Shown here: positions 32,096-43,959 of the stretch, piece after piece
How positions within the stretch are numbered: the stretch's first letter is position 1
Layout: every line of letters starts with the position of its first letter
Source of the DNA: Boletus sp. NGJ
Taxonomy: Eukaryota > Basidiomycota > Agaricomycetes > Boletales > Boletaceae
Assembly (NCBI GenBank): GCA_019096195.1
Contig: JAGTXK010000103.1
Span: forward strand, 803,522-867,521
Length of the DNA stretch: 64,000 bases
Reading direction: 5' to 3'
Translations under genes and position numbers: made by a program
The notes under the pieces: model-generated
The model's input: only the letters and a program-made list of their open reading frames with translations
The model's database searches: none
What the model was told of the DNA's origin: nothing

Positions 32096-34287
32096 TCATG
32101 TCTTTTCGCCAAGTACCGCTCCAATCACTTCTTCCTGACGTGCCAACCACAACCCAAACGCAGGCGACCGAAGCCACTTGCCATAAAACTCCTTTTGCTT
32201 CGACGACGACGACTTGAACGGCAGCGCCCAGGGACTCTTCTTGAGTGACGCAAAAAAGTCACTCGTGCTGAACGGCTTCAGTCGTGCTTTTCCTGTACTG
32301 CACTCCGAAAGGGACGGCATGAGCGTGTTCAGGTATCGATTGAGTGGGACGAGCATGGCATTCGTCCGTGTGCAAAAGTGTCTGCGCATGTCGAGCGAGG
32401 CCTGAATTTCTGTCCGCCCCGATATCAATATGCTGTCTCCATGGGGTGGACTGGTACATACGCTCTGCCTTGTGACCAGCACACGCTTTCTCGAGGGACT
32501 TGAGCAGTTGCCGGTCCTTGGAAATGTGTCGTTGGTGCGTCTTTGTCGTCCATCCGGGAGAGGGTCCGGTGACAATTGTATTGGTCCCCTTGCGTGGCCT
32601 ACTCCCGTGATGCATATATAATCACCAATTGAACGGCAAGGAAATTTGTACTCACTGTGACTTTCGTCCCACACTGAGCACATGCGGCCAGTGCGCGCAC
32701 GATTTCTCGAAGAAGGGGTTAGTGACACCGACGAGGAGCCCTGCCCTGGGAGGAGCCTTGTTCACCAACAAAGAGCGATCCTTGTCGTGGATCGTGAAAT
32801 ACGGTCGAATATCTGCGGCAAGCGGAATCTATGCAGGTCACGAGGGTGTCAGCAGCACAGAAATAGATGTGCTGAGATGACGTACCGGGCGCACGAGGTC
32901 ACGGAGCCACCATACAGCCTGGCTTGTCATTGCAGGCGATGGCCCAAAGACCAGGATTGGTTCACACAACACCAAGCACTCCCACAACGACCATAGGTTG
33001 TCCAACGACGCTTCGAAAAGCTGTATTGGTGGTGGGTCGAACGGTGCGGAGGACGCAAGGAGCTACACATCGGGTCAGTTAGAAGGTGCAGGTAAACGCT
33101 TGGTTAGGGGGTACTAACGTGCATAGCTGGGTTGAATCGCTCATCAAACGTGCTGGTTTCGGCGGGTTGATGGCTGTCAGAACTGAGAGGCAGCTCAACA
33201 TGAAGCACAGCACCCAGGAAACCGAGTTCGACAGTCGAGCCTGGTGATGGGCTTTGCCTTTCTTTGGCATCTGAGGGCTCAGCAAGGGTGGCAGATAACA
33301 CCAGAAGGAGGTTGCGTACCAACTCGCAATGTTATGGCATGCTGTCTCCAGCATTGGAACACCATGATCGCGGAAAAGCGGACCGAGTTGGGATACCATA
33401 GAGGTATACAGTGCCGGGTATTGGTGGTGAGTAAGGAGCACCAATGAAGACTATCACGATCCCGTCAATTCCTCCGCGGCAGCTCACACACCATCCTCGG
33501 ACTCACCTGTTGGTAGCCACGTTTCGATGTCGGGTCTTTCTTTTGGCAGAAATACGAGAAACCATACATAAACCCATCTAAAGGCTGAGGACGGCGTTCT
33601 TCACGAACGTCATTCACAGGTGCTTCAGACGACGTGGGGTATACCCTAATCCTAAATGAATGGACTTCCGATCCTTCTTCAAACTGTAACGAATCGGGGA
33701 ATGAGGAGAACGCGCTTTGAAAGCGTGTCAGCTCGGCGAAGAAGACGTCCGTGAAAAACAGACATGTTTTCTCTCTCTGAAGGTAACAGGTACATCGGAG
33801 GGTGTACTGCTCTGACGACCGGTCCGAGATCAAGGTCGAATTGAACTGAATATAAAAACATTCCAAATCCCTTAGTCGAGACGCAACGCCTAGCTTACCG
33901 ACAACGAAGGCAAGCGCCCACCCTTGCATCCTCTGCACCCTGTCGTCTGAGAACGCGAAAGATGGAGAATCATTTCCTGCAGTTGTATGTGCCGTTGACG
34001 GGAGGTGAGGCACCGTTTTCGATCGCAAGATGGGTTGGCGTGCAGCAAGTCGTCTGTCCTGCTGTACCTCGGTGACTTGCGAAAGCGAAGGGTGATTTCA
34101 TTGAACCAAGCGTGGCGTGTGGAGCAGGTACCTGTCCCACCGTATCGAGTTGGGGCTGAGAGGTCGGGCGAGATATCAGGGAAGAAATATCGGTATCAGA
34201 GATGGACAGAGAGCTTCTGCGAGAATAATTGTATAACCCAATGTCCTGTTCCTCTAGGTTGTCGGGGACTTGAAGGCTCGAGCCCAT
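32096..34287 (-). CDS. DENN-domain protein, DENND6/FAM116 type
   Basis: Guanine-nucleotide exchange factor for a Rab GTPase (Rab14 in animals) on endosomes. In order, across about nine exons: disordered start MGSSLQVPDNLEEQDIGLYN; QRMQGWALAFVV joined to VQFDLDLGPVVRAVHPPMYL; ERENI-AFSSFPDSLQFEEG; GFMYGFSYFCQKKDPTSKRG; RSLVLLTHHQYPALYTSMVS; LWECLVLCEPILVFGPSPAM; LAADIRPYFTIHDKDRSLFV; GLLVGVTNPFFEKSCAHWPH; KDRQLLKSLEKACAGHKAE; MLVPLNRYLNTLMPSLSECS; and the end YGKWLRSPAFGLWLARQEEV. These match the DENND6 order of uDENN, cDENN and dDENN. Splice sites were checked only in part. It diverges from the methyltransferase with 102 bp between start codons. Confidence 0.88.
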
Positions 34288-34389
34288 TGTTGGCTGTCAG
34301 CCAACAAACCAGCCGAACTAGCAATTGCAGCGTGATATAGAAATCGGAACCTTTAAAATCTAACAACTGTACACAAACACAACTTGACA

Positions 34390-35556
34390 ATGGACCACTG
34401 CCATCCAAACTTTCCGCCAGGTCTTTCCATCGCTCCAAACGTCGGCTTTTTCACTGGTAAAGTGCAGGAGCACCCCTTGGAGAACGATATCGGAGATGCG
34501 TTCGGCGTAGAGGCACAACAAGAAGCGATCTCCAGATACGGCATCGCAGGCAGGGTCTGGTGAATACCTCGTCCCCTCTTCCTTCAAGGACCAGACCAAC
34601 CCGTCCTCGGCACATACACTGTATAGGGAAGCTGCGTACGCGCTATGTGCCTACGTTGAACCCGCCGAGGGAAACGTACTTGATTTTGACCCGCCCTTTG
34701 TGGATGACCCACACGAGCCTCTCGGTGCCATCGAGCTGGGATCTGGGACAGGCGTGGTGGCAGCAAGTATCGCGAGGGTGGTGCGGCACGCTGTCAGGCC
34801 AGGCGTGTTCGTGATCGCCACGGATCTCCCGGACGTCTGTCCCCTCTTGGAACATAATCTCGGAGTAAATACCGAGAGAGAGGCAAATCGTTCCGACTCT
34901 GACGCGGTTTTCGTGAGACCGCTCACATGGGGCATCCTTGGCCATGCCACCTCCATCGCTAGCGAATTCGGCTTAGTCCAGCCTTTTGCTTCCCGTCGGT
35001 TGACACACATCGTCTGCAGCGATCTTGCAAGTACCGTCGTTCGTCCCTACTCGCTGAGATACACACCGCTCATCATACTCCGCATTCGCAGGTGTACTTT
35101 CCGGAACTCCTCGGTCCGCTTCTCCGTACGCTCGTACACCTCACCTCAGCGTCTTGTGCACTACCGTCAGGGCCGCCCACCAAGATCGTTATCTCCTATA
35201 AGATCCGCAGTCTTCCAAAAGAGACGCCGTTTTGGACAGCGTTCGGTCTCTGGTTCTCGTTCCAGCCTGTCCTGGCGCGCCGCCGAGTTCGACCCGTGGT
35301 GAGCAAGAACGTACCTCCAGGTAATAAGTTAGATGCTTCAGAACCCTGGAGACGATTCGGAGCAGATGAAGATGCTGGTCGGACGTTCGTCTTTGTTGCG
35401 CATCGTCGGCCAGAGTCGATCACATGGCACGTCCCAAAATCTGATAAAGAGTTGATGGAAGGTGTAGGTGCTCGAGGCACAACGACGAAAAAGGGAGACG
35501 ATACATTTGAAACAATTCTCTTCATGGCCATGGGAATAGACAATACATCCGCATAA
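34390..35556 (+). CDS. Family-16 (METTL21-like) protein methyltransferase
   Basis: S-adenosylmethionine-dependent methyltransferase, likely acting on lysine of a protein such as a translation or chaperone factor. Exons 34390-34506, 34550-35026 and 35092-35556; 352 residues. Motif I is AIELGSGTGVVAASIARVV; the acidic loop is IATDLPDVCPLLEHNL; the post-II motif is VRPLTWG; the (D/S)DL-VYFPELLGPLL segment corresponds to the DxxY motif that binds substrate. Intron 2 (35027-35091) uses a GC donor, GCAAGT, with an ordinary CGCAG acceptor. This is the only join that keeps SDL-VYFPE in frame. The first intron (43 nt) was chosen by frame alone. Confidence 0.85.
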
Positions 35557-35631
35557 AAGTCAAGATACACCAACGTTAAATACCCTTTGAGTCCCAACAC
35601 TGCGCGAAAATACGACTTCATGTTGCTTTCA

Positions 35632-37281
35632 TCATATAGCTCCTGTTCCTTCGTGATGGAGGAATCGTTGATTCCCGTTCTCCAAAAGCCCGAATGAACT
35701 GTTGTAATCCGCACCTTGCTGCTGCACGTACTCTGGCGGCGCGCGCGAGCATACAGGAATACCGAATGCAGGGAAGTTGGCGATTGTCACTTTTTGCCTG
35801 AGCAGGGGAGTGCTCTTGGGAGCCGTAACAACGAAACCAGCTGTTTCGAACGGCTGGAGATCCAAGCGATACTGCATGGCGTGTCAATCAACACGATATG
35901 GAAGCCGCAGGGATCATCAACGCACGCTGATGGTGAATCTGGGGAACAAGGTGCTCGGTCTGAAACTCTTCTTGACATCAACTTCGCCATGCAAGACACG
36001 TTGTCCTTGGCCCCTGTAGTCCCCACGGCCCCAAAATACTGCGCGTGCGACGTTTTCGAAGAAACAATTGTTTGTCCGATGGTTGGTATCGTTTGTGGCA
36101 TCGGAACCTGTGGCCAGTGAACGAACGAGGAGGAGCTTGGTTTCCTTGGGGATTGAGAGGAGGTCGAGGGCTTGTTCGTCGTTTCCTGTAAGGGTCAGCC
36201 AGAGCGGTATGACTGTTCCTCGACCATAAGTTAGCTCGCGAAGCAGTCAGCTCAGATCGTGTGTGATGTGTGTTGGAAATGAGACTGTTCTTACAGGTTT
36301 CGCAAGGGCCAACTGTGAAAGCGATATCGGCATTGTTTTATCAGTGGAAGGAGGTGATCACCTACATTGAGCGTCACTTCGGCGGGGTGCGAATTGAACA
36401 ATGTTCCTTGGATAGTCAAGGGAGGGAGGGTATGCCAACCATCGGGATCACCTGTGTAGAGATTGAGGTAGATAAAGATAGTCATCGCGGACACGGTACC
36501 TTCGGGTCCGACGAGATGAAGGCCTTCCTTGTACGCTTTCTGAAGCATGGGAGATGGTAACTCTGGTCGCGTCACAGGGAGGTAGGCAAAAGCAGTCATC
36601 GAACTGTACACTTCTCAGGAGATGGAAAGAGATACGGCGAAAAAAATCACTCATACGTTTGATCGACTCTAAGCATCCCTCGTTTGATTGTCACGATAAG
36701 CTTATAATCGATATATCCCGTGCTCGCTCTCTCAGAGAAAGAGGTGGGGAGAGGAAACTTCTTTTTCGTTTTTTGGTCTTGTACTTCGATCTCTGCGGGG
36801 AGCGCAAGGGAGAAAGGCCAAGAGTATTTTTTCGTGGCCAACTTGGCCACTTGGGAGCCATCGGGCAAGGACATGGAGGGTATCCACAAATTGGTCTCTG
36901 TATTGAGGAACAGCTGTTCCTCCTGGCCGACAAGGGTCGTCCCTGCTGTAATCTATCGTGCGCATCAAAAAAAAGCCAAGGAAATGTGCAAGGCATGTAA
37001 TGGACAACACAGACCTTGATCGAGATGCATTTGATGGACTCGGACTTGAGCACGTCCAGGTCGACTTGGCCGGAGATGACATCGCCCTCGTAGAAGACGG
37101 GGAGGGAAGTAGACGCTGATGCGCGGCTGCTTACCGCGAGTATCAGCCATTTGAAACCCTTTTCATCTTGGAGCGAAATGGTGTACGGTGAGCTTGCCTG
37201 AGCGGAGTTGCCACTCGACCCCGCCACGCCAGGCGAAGGTCCAGGAGCCTCGGAATATCCAGGAAGCTCAGAATTCATCAT
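35632..37281 (-). CDS. Alpha-arrestin with C-terminal PPxY motif
   Basis: Adaptor of the arrestin fold that probably recruits a Rsp5/NEDD4 ubiquitin ligase to membrane transporters. Starts MMNSELPGYSEAPGPSPGVA. Arrestin-N segment: LPVFYEGDVISGQVDLDVL and KCISIKV, then LWIPSMSLPDGSQVAKLATK, YSWPFSLALPAEIEVQDQ, STGYIDYKLIVTIKRGML. Arrestin-C segment: IAYLPVTRPELPSPMLQKAY, GTVIPLWLTLTGNDEQALD, LDLQPFETAGFVVTAPKSTP. The end is PVCSRAPPEYVQQQGADYNS and SFGLLENGNQRFLHHE. PPEY is a classic WW-domain ligand. About eight exons; the joins between 35880 and 36300 are not fully resolved. Confidence 0.82.
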
Positions 37282-37480
37282 TGGAAAGCTGTGGACGACC
37301 CCGAGTCTGAAATAGGTGAGCGCGTGGGGATACTTTCTCTTAAGTATAGCGGAGGTACTGGCCCCGGGCTGCGGAAAGGCGCTAATACAGGGGTTATTTA
37401 TCCCGTTTGGGATGCACACATCACGTGTTCGATCCATATTCTCCGCAAAGCCCTTGGCCGGTTCGTTGACCAGTGCAAAA

Positions 37481-39966
37481 ATGGCGTTCAGCAGGTATGT
37501 TTGGCGGTCGTGTGGTGTGCTGGTTGCGCTGATCTGTGTGTAGATTTGGATCGTCAACGACGACGCCCTCGTTCGGTCTGAATAAGCCCGGAGGGTCAAT
37601 CTTTGGTGGTAACCAGCCTGCGGCTGCGGGCACGACGGGGCCATCGTCCCAACCCCAGACGGCACAACAGCAGCCATCTACATTGCTGTTCGGACAGCCT
37701 GCCAGCGGTACCCAACAACAACAGACTTCGACTTCGCTTTTTGGTCAACCCGCGGGTGGCACCCAGCACACGACCGGGACGTCGATGTTCGGGCAACCTT
37801 CTGGTACTGGTCCCACTCAGCAGCAACAACCGACAACGTCCATTTTCGGCCAACCTACGAATGGTACGCAGCAGCAGCAGCAGCCCACCACTGCTTTGTT
37901 TGGTCAGCCCGCGGCTGGGACGCAGCAGCAACCATCTGCCTCGCTGTTTGGCCAGTCTTCGACTGGGACTTCGCTTTTTGGTCAACCTGCGACTGGGACT
38001 CAGCAACAGCAGCTACCGTCTACGTCCCTGTTCGGTCAGTCCACAACGGGAACTCAGCAGCAACAACCTACGGCGCCCACCTCGCTTTTTGGTCAGCATG
38101 CAGCTGGGACTCAACAACAGCACCAGCAACAGCCTACTACGTCTTTGTTTAGCGGTCAGTCCACAACTGGGACTCAGCAGCAACAGCAACCCACGACATC
38201 CTTGTTCGGCCAACCTGCTACTGGAACTCAACAGCAGCCGTCCACCACTCCGCTCTTTGGCCATCCTGCCGCAAGTAGCAGCCATCAAACGTCTGGCACG
38301 TCGTTGTTTGGACAGCCCGCTGGTGCCGCTCAGCAACAGCAAAAGCCCACCACGTCTTTGTTCGGCCAATCCACAACTGGGACTCAGCAGAGTACGACCT
38401 CTATGTTCGGACAACCCGCGACTGGAACACAACAGCAGCAGGCTTCCACTTCGTTGTTTGGTCAACCTGCTGGGGGGACTCAACAACAGCCCCAAAGCAC
38501 GTCCTTGTTCGGCAGCACGACGCAGCCAACCGGAGCACAATCCTCTTCGTTTGGACAACCCGCGACTGGAACACATCAACATCAACCTTCTACTTCTCTG
38601 TTTGGTCAGCCTGCAGGGGCGACCCAACAACCTCAACCTTCCCTTGGAACGTCTTTGTTCGGTGGTATGACACAGCCGAATGCTACTACAGCACAAACGA
38701 CGGGTCTTTTCGGTGCCGCCACTCAGACCCAACCTGTGACGGCAGGTACCCAGTATGGTCTGTTTGGGAGCACGACTACGCCAGTGACCGGTTTCGGCGC
38801 GAGCACAACTGGCACTTTGTTTGGTGCGCAAAGACAGCCATCGTGAGTGTTGCGTATCCCCCCCATTAGCTTAGTGACTGACGCATCCCCTTAGCACCAT
38901 GAGGTTTGTAATTCCGAAGTCGCGGTGAACACAGGAGACTAACTACCTTTGGTTTTCGTCAGCATTTCACCCGCTCAACCCACTGGGCCGGTATTGTTTT
39001 CAAAAGCCACGAAATTTAACGACCTACCAGAGGAGATTAGAAGAAGATTTGAGAGCTTGGAGTAAGTGATCGTCCATAGCGTGATAACACGCCTCCTCAA
39101 TCTTTACCAAGTGCACACATCCAAGGTCGCGTGCAAATAAGTAACGACCTTAAACAACGAAAACTCGGCCAAGAACCTACCAAAGGTCAAGACCTCATTC
39201 GAGAGGTGCACAAGGTGGGGATCATCCCTGATACTCCGCTCGTGCATAAATCTTAATTACTCCCGTCTTCTAGGAACTGCTGAGCGTCGCTGCGACCATT
39301 CAATCGGACGCCCTTTTCACCCAGGATCTCAAAGAGAAAACGGACCAATCAGTTCAAGATACGATTATCGGAACCCGCATCGTCGATGGGTTCAAAAACC
39401 CACAACAACACGGAATTTACCTCAAAAATCACGCATCATTCCCGCTAGAGTACGTGTTTTTTTTCCCGCTCCAATGGTGCGACCGACGATGGGAGTCGCT
39501 GATGACGTTCGGATAGGTTCTTTACGCGCGTGACGAAACAGATGCAAGAGCGGTTACAATGGCACAAGAACACGATCGAAGTAAGGCATTTTTTCCCGTC
39601 CATTTTTCTTTCTCTCGCTCAATATTTGTCCAAAGCAAATTGAACGCAAGTTATCCTCCACCGCCGTACAAGCCCAAGCTACCCCACAAGGTAACCCTGT
39701 CCGTCCTGTTCACCTCCCCTCACTGACCCCTTGTCCGCCTCTCCGTTCTGCACTCTTCAGTGATATCCTCCACCTTGCAAACGCAAAATGCCATCTTTGT
39801 ATCCCTCGCGGCCAAGACTGCCGCCATAGATGCAGAACTGCAAAAAATCAAGGCGCTGTATGCCCAGCTATGGCGTGCACAGACAGGGAGCATGAGAGAT
39901 CCTTTCAACGACCTGGATCGGGGGAGTGGGGGGGATTTTGGGATGGATTCCTTGCGCGTGACATGA
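37481..39966 (+). CDS. NUP49: FG nucleoporin NUP49 (NUP58-type)
   Basis: Central-channel subunit of the nuclear pore (NSP1-NUP57-NUP49 complex). Exon 1 codes only MAFS and part of R (37481-37494). Exon 2 from 37544 is a 430-residue FG domain with more than 20 repeats of the form SLFGQPATGTQQQQ, glutamine- and threonine-rich. A 9-nt microexon (38895-38903) then links RQPS to SISPAQPTGPVLFSKATKFN. The coiled-coil C-terminal domain follows: DLPEEIRRRFESLETHIQGR, DLIREVHKELLSVAATIQSD, FFTRVTKQMQERLQWHKNTI, EQIERKLSS and a last helix AELQKIKALYAQLWRAQTG. The FG repeats and coiled coil together identify the family. It diverges from the arrestin gene with 199 bp between starts. Confidence 0.93.
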
Positions 39967-40291
39967 GGCAAGTTCACGTAGACTGATCATTGGTTTTGGG
40001 GGTCGTTCGTGCCCTTGTCTGTTGTGCAATTGGGCATCATGTTCAAGGGAATATGCGCTGTCATTCAACAAACTTCAATGAAACTGTGTTGTGATTGTTG
40101 GTGATAAGAAAATGCAGCATTGGCTGATGCTATCAATACAGATTGGAAAACAGACGTACGAAATAGGATTTGTGGAGATGGTTGAGTATATACTGTATAT
40201 CCACTTTCAGAATGAGGATGCACTATAATTTGACACCATCAGAGGGAGCAAGAACTGCCTTGAGTACCTTTTAGACTGCAACCTGCAATAA
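39967..40291. other. Border between CpG-normal and CpG-free DNA
   Basis: 3' flanks of NUP49 and ATG22. The last CpG before the CpG-free stretch is at 40159-40160. No gene is seen. Confidence 0.5.
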
Positions 40292-41516
40292 TCACTTTCC
40301 AAATGCATTCTGAGTTGCCCCTGCCATTACAAACTCATCACACTCAATCCTACTCTTCTTGACATCCACCATGTACAAGAAAATTGTGCTGAACATGCCT
40401 CTGTTCAAGTCATTCAAAATTATTGTATGATCCAGAGAGAACTTGTGGAATGGAACATACAAGCCAAACAGAAATGCAAATGGCATGTTATTGTTGTTTC
40501 CTGATGCTGTGATGATAGCAGATGATACAAGGGGGCCAATGAATGCAGATGTTTTCCCAACCTATGTGTTCAAAAGTAAGGCCATCATATACTGATAGAA
40601 CTCATGGATATTCAAGATAACATACCACTGAGAACAGTGCAAAGAAAAGGAACCTAAAACATTCATCCCATATAATGTCAATCATATGGAATAGAGCAAG
40701 ATTCAATGTGTTGGACATACATCTGAGGAAGAGGAGAAACTTCACTGATCATGGTCTGGCTGTATGCATACCATGGGCAGACCATGAGACCATAAAATAC
40801 TTGGTATAACCTGCACACATCCATCAAAGGATCTCCAAGCATGTAATGATTCCTTACCATATCTCCCAAATATGCTTGAACCCAAAATTATTGGTATGCA
40901 CTCCTATGAGGCCCCACAAAGTAAGAACCTAATCACAATCAGAGAAACCCACACCATAGGTAGCTTTTTGACAAACCAATATCCAAATGACATTGAAAGT
41001 GAGCATCTGTAGAACTTTGCAGCAATTTGTAAACCATTTAGTGTCTGACTTACTGTCTTGGTTGATATCTTATATCTTTTCTGAACTAGCCAAAATCCAC
41101 TGCAAGTGTAGGATCTTGAACTTGCAGTCCTTGAAAGCACAAGAAAACTCACTAGATTCCAAGTGCTTGGGTCACAATACCAACAATCAATAGCAATGTC
41201 AGCTGGAGAGTGGAATATGTGACAACACTATCTAATATTAGAAGCATGAAGATAGTGGATTCATCACTACTACATACCTGTTTTGCAGAGTTCCAACAAC
41301 AGTGCTGTAAAGGATAAGCCAACAAGCTTTATCTGTGCAATGCTTGGAACATACACAGTGGTATTCAAGACATCTCCCCTAGAAAGATGTGCATATAGTC
41401 AAAAGACACATTGTGAAAAAAAAGAAAGACATACATTAGGAAGTAGAAAATAAGATATAGAAAAGTCTGTTTGAGCCTCATACATTCCTGTATAGCAACA
41501 TATGTCTGGTGGAACC
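40161..41516. other. CpG-free stretch covering the 3' half of ATG22
   Basis: I read every line from 40161 to 41516 and found no CG dinucleotide in 1,356 bp. The next CG is at 41517-41518. Base composition is also visibly AT-richer than 41520-42830 in the same gene. Confidence 0.9.
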
Positions 41517-42828
41517 CGATTGTCAAAAGCGAACTTCCAGGAGGAAGTGACAACCCAGGTCGACGCTTTTCGGTGAGGAACCATGGTAAAGCACAAATTA
41601 CTATTATTAGTATGGTACCATCAGCCCCATGTGTCGAAAGAAATGATGAATACTTACACCAAACTGCACCTGAGAATGCTATAAGTGCACTAAATGCTTT
41701 CGTGTTGTTCTCTGTGCTCTCCTCAGCTTTCATCCCTTCGAGAATACCCACCATGATAACGAGGATAATCACTTCACCGACGGAAGAGACAGTGAATGAG
41801 ATGTTCGAAACTCTATTTCTGGACAGAGACTCGAAAGTAGCATGTTCGTCCGCACTGGAAAGGAGGATGGCAGGACGAATATCACATTCTTGCAGGCCCT
41901 ACCTCTTAATTCCTTCTTGGACTTCTTTGGCTGACTTCTGGACTTCAGGAAGATGACGGGTTAGACCTGGGAACGCTGCCGTCCAAAATGTGAGAGCACC
42001 CTGCTTCAGCATCAGATAAGAGGGTGGATGTATACTCGGGCATGTATACCTGGTACGTTATCACTAGCGATTGGAGAGTGAGCATATAACCATACGAGGG
42101 GGCATGGAGAACAAACTCACAACCCAAAATATAGAGGACAACACCCGCCTGCCACTTGGAAGGGTCATCGACGCCAAGCCACGCAAAGGAGACTGCGACC
42201 GCGACGACAGTAAATATGATAGTGATGTTTGGCCTCGAACCGCGTCAGACATTTGGTCGCATGATGGAATACATAGAATCACCTCCATTGACCATAGTCA
42301 GCCCACGCTCCGATGACGAGAAGTAAGGCCGCTTGAATGGCGAAACTGATACCGTTTGTGAGGAGAACGATAGAGTTAACTATGGAACGGTCAGCCGTGA
42401 GCTTCTGGCGTTCACGATGCGATACGAACTGTCTCTGATCTTTCCAAGGTATGGAAGTACGCAATCTGTGCCGCTGCCGCACGGTGCTGAATAAGGAGGG
42501 TACGTTGGATCATAGCCAGCCAGATAGAGCAAGTTCTGGAACTGAGAGGGACCAAAGTTGAAGCCGGATAAGCCGTTATTTCCCTAGAGTCTTGTCAGCT
42601 GGGTGGAAATTGACCATAGAAAATTCGAGGAGAACGCACAATGTAGTAGAGATAGAAAGCCCAAAGCTCTTTACGGGATGTCATCCATGTCGCATCTGTC
42701 CTCCCAGACTCGACGGGCCGCGTGGCGCCGGGCTCACCCGAGTCGAAGCCACCCCCATTCTTGCCAGGAGGTTCAAGGCTGGAACACTTGGAAGGCTCTA
42801 GCTGCTCGCCGTCGAGTGTGCTCATCAT
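40292..42828 (-). CDS. ATG22: ATG22, vacuolar amino-acid effluxer
   Basis: Multi-span MFS-like protein that exports amino acids from the vacuole after autophagy. Starts MMSTLDGEQLEPSKCSSLEP (42828). Segments in order: TSRKELWAFYLYYIV-GNNGLSGFN, FGPSQFQNLLYLAGYDPTYP, VNSIVLLTNGISFAIQAALL and VIGAWADYGQWRPNITIIFT, AWLGVDDPSKWQAGVVLYIL, MIILVIMVGILEGMKAEEST, CALPWFLTEKRRPGLSLPPG, MRLKQTFLYLIFYFLM, VFYGLMVCPWYAYSQTMISE and FLYMVDVKKSRIECDEFVMA. These are the ATG22 blocks. More than ten exons are needed. The 5' half has ordinary base use; the 3' half (40161-41516) has no CpG, yet its protein blocks are still well conserved, so it may be functional or only recently damaged. Intron joins in the AT-rich half are unresolved. 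Confidence 0.85.
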
Positions 42829-43955
42829 GATGGCTGCCCGATACAACCCTGCGAGCACCTTATCTCATCGTTTTTATCCCGCCGCCTAAAGCGCGATTAA
42901 TTGGAGCAACCGTTGCCTGCCCTGATGACAGTTGGACACGCCGCCGGGGCTTCCCCGCTACACCCGGAGACGAACGTTCAACATTGAATGTTAACACCGC
43001 AACAGCAGACTGAATTGATCGTTGTACCTCGCCCGCAAGAAGGTTGATCACGGTGCTTAGAGGCTTTCCCACTACTGTACCATGATCTGAGCATTGCAGG
43101 TCTCACATCCAAGTTGTAACTCCGTTGGATCATGCGAAACCTACCGTCGACTCTGCCACGGACTCCCTTTTAGGACGTTCCATTCTCGCACGTTGGTGAG
43201 GATACTGACCGCTTCTAGCACACAGTGCTACGCGATCTGGTTCATGGATCTGAGAAAAAACAGCGCGATTGGCCTATTATAGGTAAACGTCTCCACACGC
43301 ACTGACAGGGGACATTTGTTTTCCCTCGTTGGAGCCACCCTAATCCGGGGTATTAGTAAAATGTAATGCAATGAGCGCTTGCGGTGTCTATCACTGGCGA
43401 ATGGGTCAGCTTCCCAACCGGCAACAACGATATCTCGTCCCTTTCCGACACAGAGATACAGAGAAGCTCGACACATGGAGAGCGTGCGTGGATTATCCAT
43501 TTGACATCGTCCTAAGGGGTCCCCCATTCACAGTAGCCGTGCATCAAAAGCAGGAGAACATACGTCCGCAACTCGTTCCTGTTAATGAATTTGACTTCGT
43601 ACACGTTTCGCAGTGCACACTCTGCTCCACCGTTTTCTTGTCTTTTTCAAGGAAGCTCGTCCAAACAGGATGCTAGACCGAGCTGATGCTGCCCTTTTGA
43701 CGCCTTCATTGTCAGTGAGGAGTAAACCGCTTCCCCCAGTATGTGGTGGACATCGTTGAGATTGGTGACCGGAGTATGGATACGAAAATTCGACGACGAC
43801 TGGAAAGGCGTATGCCAAATGTATAACACAGTACCATGAATACCCTCCACACTGTATTCCGGTCCCAGATTTGTTGGCTTTTTTTTTGATCAGCACTGAG
43901 GACGATCCAGTCGCCCGCCATGTAGCTGCCACCTTGGAGCCAAGCGGATTCGCCA
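42829..43955. other. Intergenic / fragment-bearing region
   Basis: Upstream of ATG22 and downstream of the XRN1 fragment. The plus strand near 43110-43195 reads PLDHAKPTVDSATDSLLGRS followed by ILARW and a GTGAGG donor, which looks like a single coding exon of something I do not recognise. Other frames (43371-43676 plus, 43582-43956 minus) lack start and domain. CpG content is normal. Confidence 0.35.
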
Positions 43956-43959
43956 TAAT

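Noticed and set aside
37596-38831. Long open frames on the minus strand and in another plus frame under the NUP49 FG domain
   Set aside because: They are shadows of a repetitive, glutamine-rich coding sequence; their arginine/leucine-rich translations have no start or conserved content.
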